Of a stretch of DNA of 64,000 bases, positions 26,396 through 35,588 are shown piece by piece. A model generated the notes under the pieces. The model made no database searches and was not told the DNA's origin. It saw only the letters and a program-made list of their open reading frames with translations. This stretch comes from Micropruina sp. (lineage in GTDB: Bacteria; Actinomycetota; Actinomycetes; Propionibacteriales; Propionibacteriaceae). The translations under genes and the position numbers were made by a program. Position 1 is the first letter of the stretch; every line of letters starts with the position of its first letter. The DNA is taken from positions 682,001 to 746,000 of the forward strand of contig JADJTM010000001.1 of the NCBI GenBank assembly GCA_016711205.1. The letters are read 5' to 3'.

Positions 26396-27745
26396 TTACA
26401 ACACCTTGGGCAACTCGTTTCCGGCCTGAAGTATTCCCTTGCGCATGGCGACGCGGGTCAGCAATAGGCCGCCGACTAGGAAAAACACCACCAATGCTAC
26501 GATCGCCAGCCGGTAGGAGTGGCTGAATTGAAACACCAGCGCGAAGCTGAGCGTGCCCAGCCAGCTGGTGCCGCGTTCCATCGCCTGATAGAAGCTGAAG
26601 TACTCGGCCTCGCGGCCCTTGGGCACCAGTTGCGAGTACATCGAACGGCTCAGCGCCTGCGTGCCGCCCATCACCAGCCCGATCGCGGCACCGAGTCCGA
26701 GCAGCGCGCCGAACACGCCGGCCGGCAGAAAGAACGCCACGGCCACCACCGCGAACCAGATCACGATGCCGATCAGCACGGTGCGTTTCGCGCCCAGCCG
26801 GCCCGCCACCCGTCCGAACAGCAGGGCCCCGAAGAACGCGACGAACTGGGTGAGCAGAAACGTGATCATCACCTGAGAGGTCGACATGCGCAACTCCGAT
26901 TGCGCATACAGGCTGGATTGGCCGATCACCGTTTGGATGCCGTCGTTGTAGAACAGGTACGCGGCCAGAAACAGCAGCGTGTGGGGGTAGTTGCGCAGGT
27001 CGGCGAACGTGTTCGCCAGTTGACGGACGGGGTTGCGGCGCACGTCCGCGCGCAACTGCAGCTCGTCCAGGGCGCGCGGCGGCAGCGAGCGCAGCCCCAA
27101 CACCGGAATCAGCGTGAAGAGGCCCCACCACAGGCCGGCCGACAAAAGGCTGAGCCGGATCGCCAGCCCGTAGCTGATGCCGAACGACTCATAGCCGGTC
27201 ATCAGCACCAGATTCAGGGCCAGCAGCAGGCCGCCGCCCAGGTAGCCCAACGCCCAGCCGCGGCTGGAGACCCGGTCGCGGTCATCCGGCGCGGCGATGC
27301 GCACCAGAATGCCGTCATAGATCACCTGGGACGATCCCACGCACAGGTTGGCGATGATCATCAGCACCGCGCCCAGCTGCCAGTTGGTGCCGTCCAGAAA
27401 GAACATCGCTGACGCCGCCGCCGCACCGACCCACGCCAGACCGCCCAGCCACCACTGCGGGTGCGCGGACCGGTCGGCGACCACGCCGATGATCAGCAGA
27501 GCCACCAGAGTGATGATCGTCGAGATGGTGATCAGAAACGGGTGCACGGCGCCGGGCAGCACGGCGAACCCCAGCAGATTGACCGTGTTCGTACAGACCT
27601 GCCCCGCCTCCAGGTCGGGGCAGGCGGCGCGGTTGGCGAGGCTGGTCAGGTACGGCCCCAGAATCACCGTTGCCGTGGTGGTGATGTAGGCCGAGTTGGC
27701 CCAGTCGTAGAAATACCAGGCGCGTTGCCGGGCGGTACTGCGCAT
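26396..27745 (-). CDS. MFS transporter, UMF1/Atg22-like
   Basis: 449 residues with about twelve membrane helices. The opening AWYFYDWANSAYITTTATVILGPYLTSLA is the hallmark of the UMF1 family, in which the YDWANSA block is conserved. ADRSAHPQWW (loop 2-3) and GGTQALSRSMYSQLVPKGREAEYFSFYQAMERGTSW near 365-400 also fit. Members are related to yeast vacuolar Atg22 amino-acid exporters; bacterial substrates are unknown. The start overlaps the glycerophosphodiesterase stop by one base (TGATG), so both are in one transcript. Confidence 0.92.
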   Translation of the reverse strand: MRSTARQRAWYFYDWANSAYITTTATVILGPYLTSLANRAACPDLEAGQVCTNTVNLLGFAVLPGAVHPFLITISTIITLVALLIIGVVADRSAHPQWWLGGLAWVGAAAASAMFFLDGTNWQLGAVLMIIANLCVGSSQVIYDGILVRIAAPDDRDRVSSRGWALGYLGGGLLLALNLVLMTGYESFGISYGLAIRLSLLSAGLWWGLFTLIPVLGLRSLPPRALDELQLRADVRRNPVRQLANTFADLRNYPHTLLFLAAYLFYNDGIQTVIGQSSLYAQSELRMSTSQVMITFLLTQFVAFFGALLFGRVAGRLGAKRTVLIGIVIWFAVVAVAFFLPAGVFGALLGLGAAIGLVMGGTQALSRSMYSQLVPKGREAEYFSFYQAMERGTSWLGTLSFALVFQFSHSYRLAIVALVVFFLVGGLLLTRVAMRKGILQAGNELPKVL

Positions 27746-28527
27746 CAGCTCTCCTCCCAGCGGCCGCGCTCGATGAGCACGGCCTTCAACACGTCGATCC
27801 GGTCGCTGACCAGGCCGTCCACCCCGGCGTCGATCAGTTGATGCATGGCGGCCGCGTCGTTGACCGTCCAGACATGCACGACGCGGCCCCTGGCGTGGGC
27901 GGCCCGCATCATGCCGCGGCCGATCACCGGTACCCGATCGCGCCAGGCGCGGGCCGGAACCTGCAGGGCCACGCCGGGGGAGCCGACGATGCGCCGAAGC
28001 CCGGGGGCATAGGCGGCGGTGGCGACGCCCCAGGGGCTCACCGCTGTGGCGACCCGGGTGCCGACCAGTCGCCGGAACGCCCTGATGCTGGCCGGCGAGA
28101 ACGATCCCACGCACACCCGGTCGTGCGCCCGGTGCGCCTCGATGGTGCGCGCGAGCGGCTCGATCGCGTGCGGCACCTTGAGGTCGATGTTGAACCGGGT
28201 CGAAGGCAGGGCCTCGAACAGTTCGTCCAGGGTCGGAATCGGGTCGCGACCACCGACCCGCACCCGGCGCAGCTCAGTCCAGGGCAGCCGCTCGGGCACG
28301 CCGTGACCGTCGGTCACCCGGTCGAGGGTGTCGTCGTGAAAGCTGAACAGCACCCCGTCGGACGACACATGCACGTCGGTCTCCAGGTACCGATAGCCCA
28401 GTTCGACGGCCCTGGTGAAGGCGTACAACGTGTTCTCACGCGCGCGATCCGAGGCGGTCAGGTACCCGCCCCGGTGGGCCAACGCGGCGAACCCGGTGTC
28501 GAAGTAGCGGTAGTCGCTGGCCTGCAC
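27745..28527 (-). CDS. Glycerophosphodiester phosphodiesterase
   Basis: 260 residues, GTG start. It is a GDPD-type TIM barrel with the catalytic HRG (AHRGG, about 18-20), ENT (about 31-33), the metal ligands ETDVH (about 49-53), the second His in FSFHDDTLDRVTDG and NIDLKVP (about 115). The late VHVWTVND block is the usual end strand. It cleaves glycerophosphodiesters to glycerol-3-phosphate and an alcohol. No signal peptide, so it is cytoplasmic. It is co-transcribed with the downstream UMF1-like transporter. Confidence 0.93.
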   Translation of the reverse strand: MQASDYRYFDTGFAALAHRGGYLTASDRARENTLYAFTRAVELGYRYLETDVHVSSDGVLFSFHDDTLDRVTDGHGVPERLPWTELRRVRVGGRDPIPTLDELFEALPSTRFNIDLKVPHAIEPLARTIEAHRAHDRVCVGSFSPASIRAFRRLVGTRVATAVSPWGVATAAYAPGLRRIVGSPGVALQVPARAWRDRVPVIGRGMMRAAHARGRVVHVWTVNDAAAMHQLIDAGVDGLVSDRIDVLKAVLIERGRWEES

Positions 28528-28610
28528 GGGCTCAGTATGGGTGAAAGCGCCTCACCTGTGAATGCCCGCCACCGCTACTCATCTGGTGGGCGGCAGGCGA
28601 TAATCGGGCC

Positions 28611-28982
28611 ATGCCGGACGACTCAGCCCCACTGCGCCAGGCGTTGCGCGCTGCCCTTCCCGGGGCCATGAAGGCGCGCGACACCCCCGCTCGCAATGCC
28701 ATCCGCTCGGCTTTGGCCGCGATCGAGAACGCCGAGGCGGTCCCGTCCGATCAGGGGGTGACGCCGACTGCGACCAGCGTGCACGTCGCGGGCGCCGCGG
28801 TGGGTGTGGGTGCGGCCGAGGCCCAGCGACACGAACTGGACGAAGAGCAGACCCTCGAGATAGTCAGTGCCGAGCGCGACGAACGGCTCGCCGCGGCTGC
28901 CCAGTACCGGGCGTCCGGGCAGGATCAGCGTGCCGCCGAACTCGAGGCCGAGGCGCTGGCGCTGGACTCATTCCTGTGCTGA
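28611..28982 (+). CDS. Short YqeY-like protein
   Basis: 123 residues. LRQALRAALPGAMKARDTPARNAIRSALAAIENAEA is the first part of a YqeY fold, and EQTLEIVSAERDERLAAAAQYRASGQDQRAAELEAEALALDSFL matches the next helices. It stops where full YqeY proteins continue with the C-terminal tRNA-binding-like helices. A Gly/Ala/Val-rich stretch with HVAGAAVGVGAAEAQRHEL fills the middle. It is therefore a half-length paralogue of the protein at 14080-14547. Many actinobacteria carry such a short form; its function is unknown. Confidence 0.75.
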   Translation: MPDDSAPLRQALRAALPGAMKARDTPARNAIRSALAAIENAEAVPSDQGVTPTATSVHVAGAAVGVGAAEAQRHELDEEQTLEIVSAERDERLAAAAQYRASGQDQRAAELEAEALALDSFLC

Positions 28983-29059
28983 GTCGCTGAATCGTCGTTT
29001 CACCAGGTGTTTCGGACGAACTTTTGGTGCGGGCGCGCGGTGGGACAGAATATGGCCTC

Positions 29060-29914
29060 GTGACCACCATCCTGTCGATTCAGTCATCGGTCGCCTACGG
29101 CCACGTGGGCAACAGTGCCGCGACCTTCCCGTTGATGCGCTCGGGCGTCGAGGTGTGGCCGGTGCTGACCGTGCACTTCTCGAACCACACCGGCTACGGG
29201 GATTGGCGTGGGCCGCTGCTGGCCGCGGACGACGTGGCCGCGGTGATCCGCGGCATCGATGAGCGAGGCGTGCTGACCCGGGTGGACGCGGTGCTGTCGG
29301 GCTACCAGGGTGCCGAGGATGTCGGCGCTGTGGTGCTGGACGCAGTTGCGCTGGTCAAGCAGCGCAACCCGAACGCGATCTACTGCTGCGACCCGGTGAT
29401 GGGCGATGTCGGCCGCGGCTTCTTCGTGCGGCCCGGGATCCCGGAGTACATGCGCGACCAGGTGGTGCCCCAGGCCCAGATCGTCACCCCGAACCACTTC
29501 GAACTCGACTTCCTCACCGGACGCGAAACGCACACCCTGCACGAGGTGATCGACGCCGCCCACGCGTTGCGGGCGGTCGGTCCGGAGACCGTGCTCGCCA
29601 CCTCGGTGGTGACCGACACCACCGACGACGACGCGCTGACCGTGCTGGCGGTCAACGGCGAGGGCGCCTGGCAGGTCACCACGCCACGCCTGGACCGCAC
29701 GTTCACCGGGTCCGGTGATCTGACGGCCGCGGTGTTCCTGGCGCACTATCTACGCACCGAATCGGTGGCTGAGGCGCTCGGGCAGACCGCCGACGTCGTG
29801 TACTCGGTGCTCAAGCTGACCGCCGACTCGGGCTCGCTGGAGTTGCAGTTGGTGTCGGCGCAGGACGAGATCGTCACCCCGACCTATCACTTCGACGTCA
29901 CCCAGGTGCGCTGA
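29060..29914 (+). CDS. pdxY: Pyridoxal kinase
   Basis: 284 residues from GTG 29060. The start TTILSIQSSVAYGHVGNSAATFPLMRSGVEVWPVLTVHFSNHTGYG aligns with PdxY. The anion-hole/ATP region is TFTGSGDLTAAVFLAHYL near 215-232, with Asp in GSGD as the catalytic base. CDPVMGD near 108 is the conserved ribokinase-superfamily segment. It phosphorylates pyridoxal in the B6 salvage pathway. The product is the cofactor for the MetY and PatB-type enzymes encoded elsewhere here. It is monocistronic. Confidence 0.94.
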   Translation: MTTILSIQSSVAYGHVGNSAATFPLMRSGVEVWPVLTVHFSNHTGYGDWRGPLLAADDVAAVIRGIDERGVLTRVDAVLSGYQGAEDVGAVVLDAVALVKQRNPNAIYCCDPVMGDVGRGFFVRPGIPEYMRDQVVPQAQIVTPNHFELDFLTGRETHTLHEVIDAAHALRAVGPETVLATSVVTDTTDDDALTVLAVNGEGAWQVTTPRLDRTFTGSGDLTAAVFLAHYLRTESVAEALGQTADVVYSVLKLTADSGSLELQLVSAQDEIVTPTYHFDVTQVR

Positions 29915-29940
29915 CCATCACTGCGCCATCCGGCCCATAC

Positions 29941-30072
29941 CGTCATCCCGGCCCTACCGTCATCCCGGCGGACGCCGGGATCTCGGCCATACCGTCATCC
30001 CGGCGGACGCCGGGATCTCGGCCATACCGTCATCCCGGCCATACCGTCATCCCGGCGAACGCCGGGATCTCG
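29941..30072. repeat. REP-like cluster with 35-bp period
   Basis: Copies starting with CGTCATCCCGGC lie at 29941, 29958, 29993, 30028 and 30045. The two complete ones at 29958 and 29993 are separated by 35 bp and end GGGATCTCGGCCATAC. The others are half-units. The cluster follows pdxY directly. Confidence 0.9.
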
Positions 30073-30358
30073 GTGGTCGAGCTTGTCGAGACCTGGGTGC
30101 CGCGGAGAGGGGGTGCACCCCGTTACGCCCTTGCGAGCCTGATCGGCTCCGCAGGATCCGCCGATCAGTTCGCAAACGCCCGACCACGCACTGACGGGGT
30201 GAACCGCCCGCTTCGCTTCACACTTGCGTTCGCCTCGACGAAGGTGAGATCCCGGCGTTCGCCGGGATGACGAAAGCCGTCGCACAGGTGGTCGAGCTGT
30301 CGAAACCCTGCCGTCATCCGGCGAGTACCCCTCGTCATCCCGGCGAACGCCGGGATCT
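30073..30358. repeat. Further dispersed repeats before map
   Basis: A GGTCGAGCTTGTCGAGACC motif lies at about 30075-30093, with variants at about 9086-9104, 30289 and 35669. REP-like copies lie at 30246-30272 (inverted) and 30332-30358 (direct). The stretch 30120-30245 between them has no gene I can support. The whole 29915-30415 spacer appears to be built from repeats. Confidence 0.8.
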
Positions 30359-30415
30359 CACCGTCCCGCTGATCGAGCGTGCCGAGACCCGTCCGTTGGA
30401 TTTCGTCAACCTCAA

Positions 30416-31183
30416 TCAGCGAGCGGTCATCACGATCGGGTCGCCGTCGGTGATGGCGACGGTGTGCTCGCTGTGGGCGGTGCGTGAGCCGTCGGCGCTG
30501 CGGATCGTCCAGCCGTCGTCGTCCATCCGGATCTGATCGGTGCCGGCCATCAGCCAGGGTTCGATGGCGATCACGAGGCCCGGACGCAGCGCAAACCCGC
30601 GTCCGGCGCGTCCGTTGTTGGAGATGTGCGGGTCGCCGTGCATGGTGCGGCCCACACCGTGGCCACCGAACTGGGTGTTCACCGCGTAGCCGTACTCGCG
30701 GGCGGTCGCCCCGATCGCGGCACCCAGGTCGCCTACCTTGTTGCCCGCACGGGCCACCGCGATGGCGCGGGCCAGCGCCACCTCGGTGGCCTCGATCAGC
30801 CGCAGGTCCTCCTCGCGCGGCGTCCCCACCGCGACGCTGACCGCGGAGTCGCTCACCCAGCCGTTCAGGCTGGCGGCGAAATCGAAGCTGACCAGGTCGC
30901 CATCGCGCAGCCGGTAGGGGTGCGGCAGTCCGTGCAGCACCGCATCGTTCACGCTGGTGCACAGCACCTTGCCGAACGGTCCGCGACCGAAGGACGGCGC
31001 ATAGTCGATGTAGCACGAGGTGGCCCCGCGGGCCCGGATCATCTCGTGGGCGAGGGCATCGAGTTCGAGCAGGTCCACACCCACCGCCGCGTGCTGCACC
31101 AGCGAGGTCAGCACCTCGGCGACGAAAGCGCCGGCCGGACGCATCTCGCGCAGTTGGCGCGCGGACAGCAACTCGATAGCCAC
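30416..31183 (-). CDS. map: Methionine aminopeptidase, type I
   Basis: 255 residues, GTG start. The five metal ligands of the pita-bread fold are present: Asp in SFDFAASLNG, Asp in WVSDSAVSV, His in GGHGVGRTMHGDPHI, Glu in IAIEPWLM, and Glu in SRTAHSEHTVAI. SYIDYAPSFG and TSVNDAVLHGLP are also characteristic. It removes the initiator Met from new proteins. Actinobacteria often have two; this may be one of a pair. It is transcribed on its own after an 81-bp repeat element. Confidence 0.94.
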   Translation of the reverse strand: MAIELLSARQLREMRPAGAFVAEVLTSLVQHAAVGVDLLELDALAHEMIRARGATSCYIDYAPSFGRGPFGKVLCTSVNDAVLHGLPHPYRLRDGDLVSFDFAASLNGWVSDSAVSVAVGTPREEDLRLIEATEVALARAIAVARAGNKVGDLGAAIGATAREYGYAVNTQFGGHGVGRTMHGDPHISNNGRAGRGFALRPGLVIAIEPWLMAGTDQIRMDDDGWTIRSADGSRTAHSEHTVAITDGDPIVMTAR

Positions 31184-31227
31184 CCGGTCAGCTTAGGAGC
31201 AGCCGCGGCGAACGGGGCCCGGAGGAG

Positions 31228-31308
31228 ATTCTGAAATCCTGACGCCAGCCGACTTGTCGCCGCGCCTCACCCGGCGTGTCGCGCAACTCTCACGGAGCTT
31301 TTCAGAAT
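31228..31308 (+). repeat. 81-bp intergenic element with ATTCTGAAA inverted ends (copy 2)
   Basis: ATTCTGAAATC starts at 31228 and TTTCAGAAT ends at 31308. It aligns with the reverse complement of the element at 3980-4061 and has nearly the same length (81 versus 82 bp), with a GAC...CAGCCG stretch next to the left end and CCTCACCC-GCG in the middle. It lies between the map start and the murA stop. Confidence 0.65.
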
Positions 31309-31342
31309 GGCGGCAGTCGAGGGTTCGGCAAGTGCGCCCGGC

Positions 31343-32881
31343 TCAGTCGCGGAAGACCTCGATGTGCGCGCCCAGTTCGTTCAGCCGGTTGGGCAGGTCT
31401 TCGTAGCCGCGGTTGATCACGTACACGTCACGCAGCACGCTGGTGCCCCTGGCGGCCAGGGCGGCCAGCAGCAGGCAGACCGCCGGACGCAGCGCCGGGG
31501 GAGAGATGATCTCCTGCCCGCGCCAGCGGGTGGGGCCGGTGACGATGATGCGGTGCGGGTCGAGCAGTTGCACGTTGGCGCCCAGCTTGGTCAGCTCCAC
31601 CAGGTGGATCGCCCGGTTCTCGTACACCCAGTCGTGAATCATCGTCTGGCCCTCGGCCACCGCGGCGATCACGGCGAAGAACGGCAGGTTGTCGATGTTC
31701 AGCCCGGGGAAGGGCATCGGGTGGATCTTGTCCGAGTTCGCGTGCAACTTCGACGGCAGCACCGTGAGGTCGACCAACCGGGTGCGGCCGTTCTCTGCCG
31801 GGTACTCCGGCGAGAGCACGTAGCGCAGACCCATCTCGGACAGAATCGACAACTCGATCTCGAGAAACTCGATCGGGCAGCGCAGCACGGTGAGTTCCGA
31901 GCCGGTGACGATCGCCGCGGTGAGCAGGCTCATCGCCTCGATGGGGTCTTCGGACGGCGCGAACGCCACGTCGGTGTCGATCAGCGCGAGTCCGCGCACC
32001 CTCAGCGTGGTGCTGCCGATGCCGTCGATGCTCACCCCGAGCTCCTGCAGAAAGAAGCAGAGGTCCTGCACCATGTAGTTGCTGCTGGCGTTGCGGATCA
32101 CCGTTTCGCCGGGGTGGCGGGCGGCCGCCATCAGCACGTTCTCGGTGACGGTGTCACCACGTTCGGTGAGCGTGATGGAGCGGGAGGCGGCCGGGTCGAT
32201 CGGGACGACCTGTGCGTGGTACGAACCTTCGGTGGCCCGGATTTCGAGGCCGAACTGGTGCAGCGCATGCAGGTGCGGCGTGACCGTGCGGGTGCCCAGG
32301 TTGCAGCCGCCGGCGTACGGCAGTTCGAACGCGGTCTCGTCGTGCAGCAGCGGGCCCAGGAACATGATGATCGACCGGGTGCGGCGGGCGGCCTCCTCGT
32401 CCATGCGGTCGAGTTGCAGCCGGTCGGGCCGGATCAGCTCCAGTTCGCTGCGATCCTCGGACCAGGTTGCGCGCACCCCGATGCTGGTGAGCACCTCCAG
32501 GATGCGGTTGACCTCTTCGATCTGCGCAATGCCGCGCAACACGGTACGACCACGGTTGAGCAGTGAGGCGCACAGCAGTGCGACCGACGCGTTCTTGGAC
32601 GAGCGGACCTTGATCGAGCCCGACAGCTTCGTTTCGCCGCGGATACGCAGGTGCAGAGCGCCCCCGACGGGCTGGGGTTGCTCGAGTGCTTCGGCGATCT
32701 TGTTGACCAGATCGACCGACAGCGCGCGGTGGCCGGCTTCGAGATCCTCGACGATTCCAGGCGAGGTGCCGAGCTCGTCGGCCAACTCCTGTTGGGTCAA
32801 CCCGCGCTGCCGCCGGGCGTCCCGAATGAGGAAGCCGATGCGGGTGGGGGAGAGCTCAGTCACTCCGGCAGCATAAGCCAT
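31343..32881 (-). CDS. murA: UDP-N-acetylglucosamine 1-carboxyvinyltransferase fused to an N-terminal XRE-type HTH
   Basis: 512 residues if the ATG at 32881 is used; a GTG at 32863 is the other likely start. Residues about 13-67 form a Cro/C1-type helix-turn-helix (IGFLIRDARRQRGLTQQELADELGTSPGIVEDLEAGHRAL). From about 75 it is a MurA/EPSP-synthase fold: SKN (95-97) for the Lys-Asn substrate pair, and the catalytic Cys193 in GGCNLGTR, the site alkylated by fosfomycin in MurA. The final YVINRGYEDLPNRLNELGAHI is the RGYE substrate motif. MurA starts peptidoglycan precursor synthesis from UDP-GlcNAc and PEP. The HTH fusion is a feature I recall only from actinobacterial paralogues. Confidence 0.9.
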   Translation of the reverse strand: MAYAAGVTELSPTRIGFLIRDARRQRGLTQQELADELGTSPGIVEDLEAGHRALSVDLVNKIAEALEQPQPVGGALHLRIRGETKLSGSIKVRSSKNASVALLCASLLNRGRTVLRGIAQIEEVNRILEVLTSIGVRATWSEDRSELELIRPDRLQLDRMDEEAARRTRSIIMFLGPLLHDETAFELPYAGGCNLGTRTVTPHLHALHQFGLEIRATEGSYHAQVVPIDPAASRSITLTERGDTVTENVLMAAARHPGETVIRNASSNYMVQDLCFFLQELGVSIDGIGSTTLRVRGLALIDTDVAFAPSEDPIEAMSLLTAAIVTGSELTVLRCPIEFLEIELSILSEMGLRYVLSPEYPAENGRTRLVDLTVLPSKLHANSDKIHPMPFPGLNIDNLPFFAVIAAVAEGQTMIHDWVYENRAIHLVELTKLGANVQLLDPHRIIVTGPTRWRGQEIISPPALRPAVCLLLAALAARGTSVLRDVYVINRGYEDLPNRLNELGAHIEVFRD

Positions 32882-33012
32882 GGCGTCCGGACGCCCGGCG
32901 CACACCTCATCCACAAGGGCGAACGCCACGTCGCCCCGGCCGCTGGACCGCTTCGGTACGGGCGGCTCGACACCGGCTGAATCTGGGGACGTGACCCACT
33001 AGGGTGACACGC

Positions 33013-34410
33013 ATGAGCGCACATTTCGACGTCGTAGTCCTGGGCGCCGGTCCGGGCGGCTATGTGGCCGCCATCCGGGCCGCGCAGCTTGGCCAGAAGG
33101 TGGCCATCATCGAGAAGCAGTGGTGGGGCGGTGTGTGTCTCAACGTCGGGTGCATTCCCACCAAGGCGCTGTTGCGCAACGCCGAGCTGGCCCACATCTT
33201 CACCCACGACAAGGAGCTGTTCGGCATCGAGGGTGAGGTCACGTTCAACTTCGGCCGCGCGTTCAGCCGCAGCCGCGAGGTGTCCGACCGTATGGTCGGC
33301 GGCATTCACTACCTGATGAAGAAGAACAAGATCACCGAGTTCAACGGCTGGGGCACCTTCGTCGACACCAAGTCGATCGAGGTGACGACCGACAAAGGCA
33401 CCGAGGTGGTCACCTTCGACAACGTGATCATCGCGGCGGGCTCGACCACCCGGCTGATCCCCGGCACCTCGCGCAGCGCGCGCGTGTTCACCTACGAAGA
33501 GCAGATCCTGTCCGACAATCTGCCCGAATCGATCATCATCTGCGGCTCCGGCGCGATCGGCACCGAGTTCGCCTACGTGCTGGCCAACTACGGGGTCAAG
33601 GTCACCATCGTCGAGTACCTCGACCGCATGGTGCCGCTCGAAGATCCCGAGATCTCGCGCGAACTCGCCAAGGCCTACAAGAAGCTGGGTGTCACGGTGC
33701 TCACCTCCACCAAGGTCGAGGCGATCGAAGAGACCGATTCCGGCGTCAAGGTGACGGTCAGCCCCGCCAAGGGGGGCGAGCAGAAGGTGCTCGAGGCCGA
33801 CCGGGTGCTGCAGTCCATCGGCTTCGCACCGCGTACCGAGGGCTACGGCCTCGAGAAGCTGGGCGTCGAGCTCACCGAGCGCGGCGCCATCAAGATCGAC
33901 GACTTCATGCGCACCAACGTGTCCGGCGTCTATGCGATCGGCGACGTCACGATGAAGCTGGCACTGGCGCATGTGGCCGAGGCGCAGGGCGTCGTGGCTG
34001 CCGAGACCATCGCCGGGGCTGAGACCATGGCGCTCAACTACGACATGATGCCGCGGGCCACCTACTGCCAGCCGCAGATCGGCTCGTTCGGCTACACCGA
34101 AGAGCAGGCGAAAGAGCGCGGCTACGACGTCAAGGTGAGCAAGTTCCCGTTCAGCGCCAACGGCAAGGCGCACGGCCTGGGCGACGCCACCGGCTTCGTC
34201 AAGATCGTCGCCGATGCCGCGCACAACGAGATCCTGGGCGCGCACATGATCGGTCCGGACGTCACCGAACTGCTGCCAGAGTTGACCCTGGCCCAGCAGT
34301 GGGACCTGACCGCCGACGAGGTCGGACGCAACGTGCACGCGCACCCGACGCTGTCCGAGGCGCTCAAAGAGGGCGTCGAAGGCATCGCCGGCCACATGAT
34401 CAACTTCTGA
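33013..34410 (+). CDS. lpdA: Dihydrolipoyl dehydrogenase
   Basis: 465 residues from the ATG at 33013. FAD site GAGPGGYVAA (about 10-19), redox disulfide GGVCLNVGCIPTK (about 37-49, Cys-x4-Cys), NAD site CGSGAIGTEFA near 177-187, second FAD site YAIGDVT near 313, and the C-terminal active-site HAHPTLSE with His-x-His. It is the E3 component of pyruvate/2-oxoglutarate dehydrogenase complexes and the glycine cleavage system. It is divergent from murA with about 130 bp between them. A variant disulfide reductase is encoded at 40574-41935. Confidence 0.95.
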   Translation: MSAHFDVVVLGAGPGGYVAAIRAAQLGQKVAIIEKQWWGGVCLNVGCIPTKALLRNAELAHIFTHDKELFGIEGEVTFNFGRAFSRSREVSDRMVGGIHYLMKKNKITEFNGWGTFVDTKSIEVTTDKGTEVVTFDNVIIAAGSTTRLIPGTSRSARVFTYEEQILSDNLPESIIICGSGAIGTEFAYVLANYGVKVTIVEYLDRMVPLEDPEISRELAKAYKKLGVTVLTSTKVEAIEETDSGVKVTVSPAKGGEQKVLEADRVLQSIGFAPRTEGYGLEKLGVELTERGAIKIDDFMRTNVSGVYAIGDVTMKLALAHVAEAQGVVAAETIAGAETMALNYDMMPRATYCQPQIGSFGYTEEQAKERGYDVKVSKFPFSANGKAHGLGDATGFVKIVADAAHNEILGAHMIGPDVTELLPELTLAQQWDLTADEVGRNVHAHPTLSEALKEGVEGIAGHMINF

Positions 34411-34601
34411 CCCCACCAGTTCGACCCACGCCCGGCACGGGTTTCGCGCACACTCCTCTGGGCGCAACGCCACACGAGCCGGGCCAGAAAACCGGCAGCT
34501 TGCGATCCGGTTGGTGGCGGCTGCATGACACCCCGGTGACGATCGGCTGAAACGCCGGGACGGCTGTGGGTTCGCTGTGCCGGGCATGGCACAGTGGTCT
34601 G

Positions 34602-35588
34602 ATGCCTTCCCAGCCATGGTCCGTTCTGCTCGCCTGCTCGCTGGTACTCGCGGGTTGCAGCGCTGTACCGCCGTCCACCCAGACCTCGGCGCCGATCGCG
34701 TCCTCGTCGGCGTCGGCGCCCAGCCGACCGGCGAGCACGTCCGAGAGCCCTTCGCCCTCGGCGACGCAGAGCAGCCAGGCGCCGGCGGCCAGCGAGCTGC
34801 CACGCGGCGGGCGCGAGCTGTTTCCGGCCTACCGGCTGTTCGGTTACTCGGGCTACCCCGGTGCGCCCGGCCAGGGCAGGCTTGGTATCGGGTCACTCAA
34901 CGATCGCCTGAACGAGATCGAGCGCCGCGGCAAGGCCTGGACCGGCGGTCGCAAACTGATGCCCGTGATGGAGCTGATCGCCGTGACGGTGCACGCCAGC
35001 CCCGGTCGCGACGGCATGTACCGCAGCCGCGCCCCGGAGGCGGTGATCAAGAAGTGGCACGATGCCGCGGTCAAGCACAAGGCCCTCCTGCTGCTCAACA
35101 TCCAGCCGGGCCGCGCCGACTTCATCGACGAGGTGAAGTACTTCGAGAAGTGGCTCACGTACCCCAACGTCGGAGTGGCCCTCGACCCCGAATGGGCGGT
35201 CGAGAAGGGCCAGATTCCCGGCCGGGCCTTCGGACGCACCACGGGCGCCGAACTCGATGGCGTGGCGCGCTACCTGTCCAGCCTGGTCGAGCGGCACAAC
35301 CTGCCTCAGAAGGTGATGCTGTTCCATCAACTGCACGTCACGATCGTGAAGAAGCCCAAGGATCTCAAGCAGCACGCCGGCGTGGTCTACATCAACTCGG
35401 TGGACGGCATCGGGTCGCCCGGCGCCAAGATCGCCACCTACCGGGCGGTGATGCGCACCCGTCCGGGCTACGTGCACGCGGGGTTCAAGATCTTCTTCAA
35501 AGAGGACGTGACCACCGGCAAACGGCTGATCACCGCCAAGGACGTGCTGAAGTTGAAGCCCCAGCCGGAGTACATCCTGTTCGAGTGA
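34602..35588 (+). CDS. Putative secreted lipoprotein with a glycosidase-like barrel
   Basis: 328 residues from the ATG at 34602. The signal peptide ends in lipobox LAGC (Cys near 19), then a Ser/Pro/Thr-rich linker to about residue 68. The remaining domain of about 260 residues has strand-helix alternation: LMPVMELIAVT, ALLLLNIQPG, VGVALDPEW, KVMLFHQLH, GVVYINSVDG, YVHAGFKIFF. This reads as a TIM barrel related to extracellular glycoside hydrolases or deacetylase-like proteins, with acidic residues (DPEW, SVDG) at strand ends. It is probably anchored on the outer face of the membrane. Substrate unknown. Confidence 0.78.
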   Translation: MPSQPWSVLLACSLVLAGCSAVPPSTQTSAPIASSSASAPSRPASTSESPSPSATQSSQAPAASELPRGGRELFPAYRLFGYSGYPGAPGQGRLGIGSLNDRLNEIERRGKAWTGGRKLMPVMELIAVTVHASPGRDGMYRSRAPEAVIKKWHDAAVKHKALLLLNIQPGRADFIDEVKYFEKWLTYPNVGVALDPEWAVEKGQIPGRAFGRTTGAELDGVARYLSSLVERHNLPQKVMLFHQLHVTIVKKPKDLKQHAGVVYINSVDGIGSPGAKIATYRAVMRTRPGYVHAGFKIFFKEDVTTGKRLITAKDVLKLKPQPEYILFE

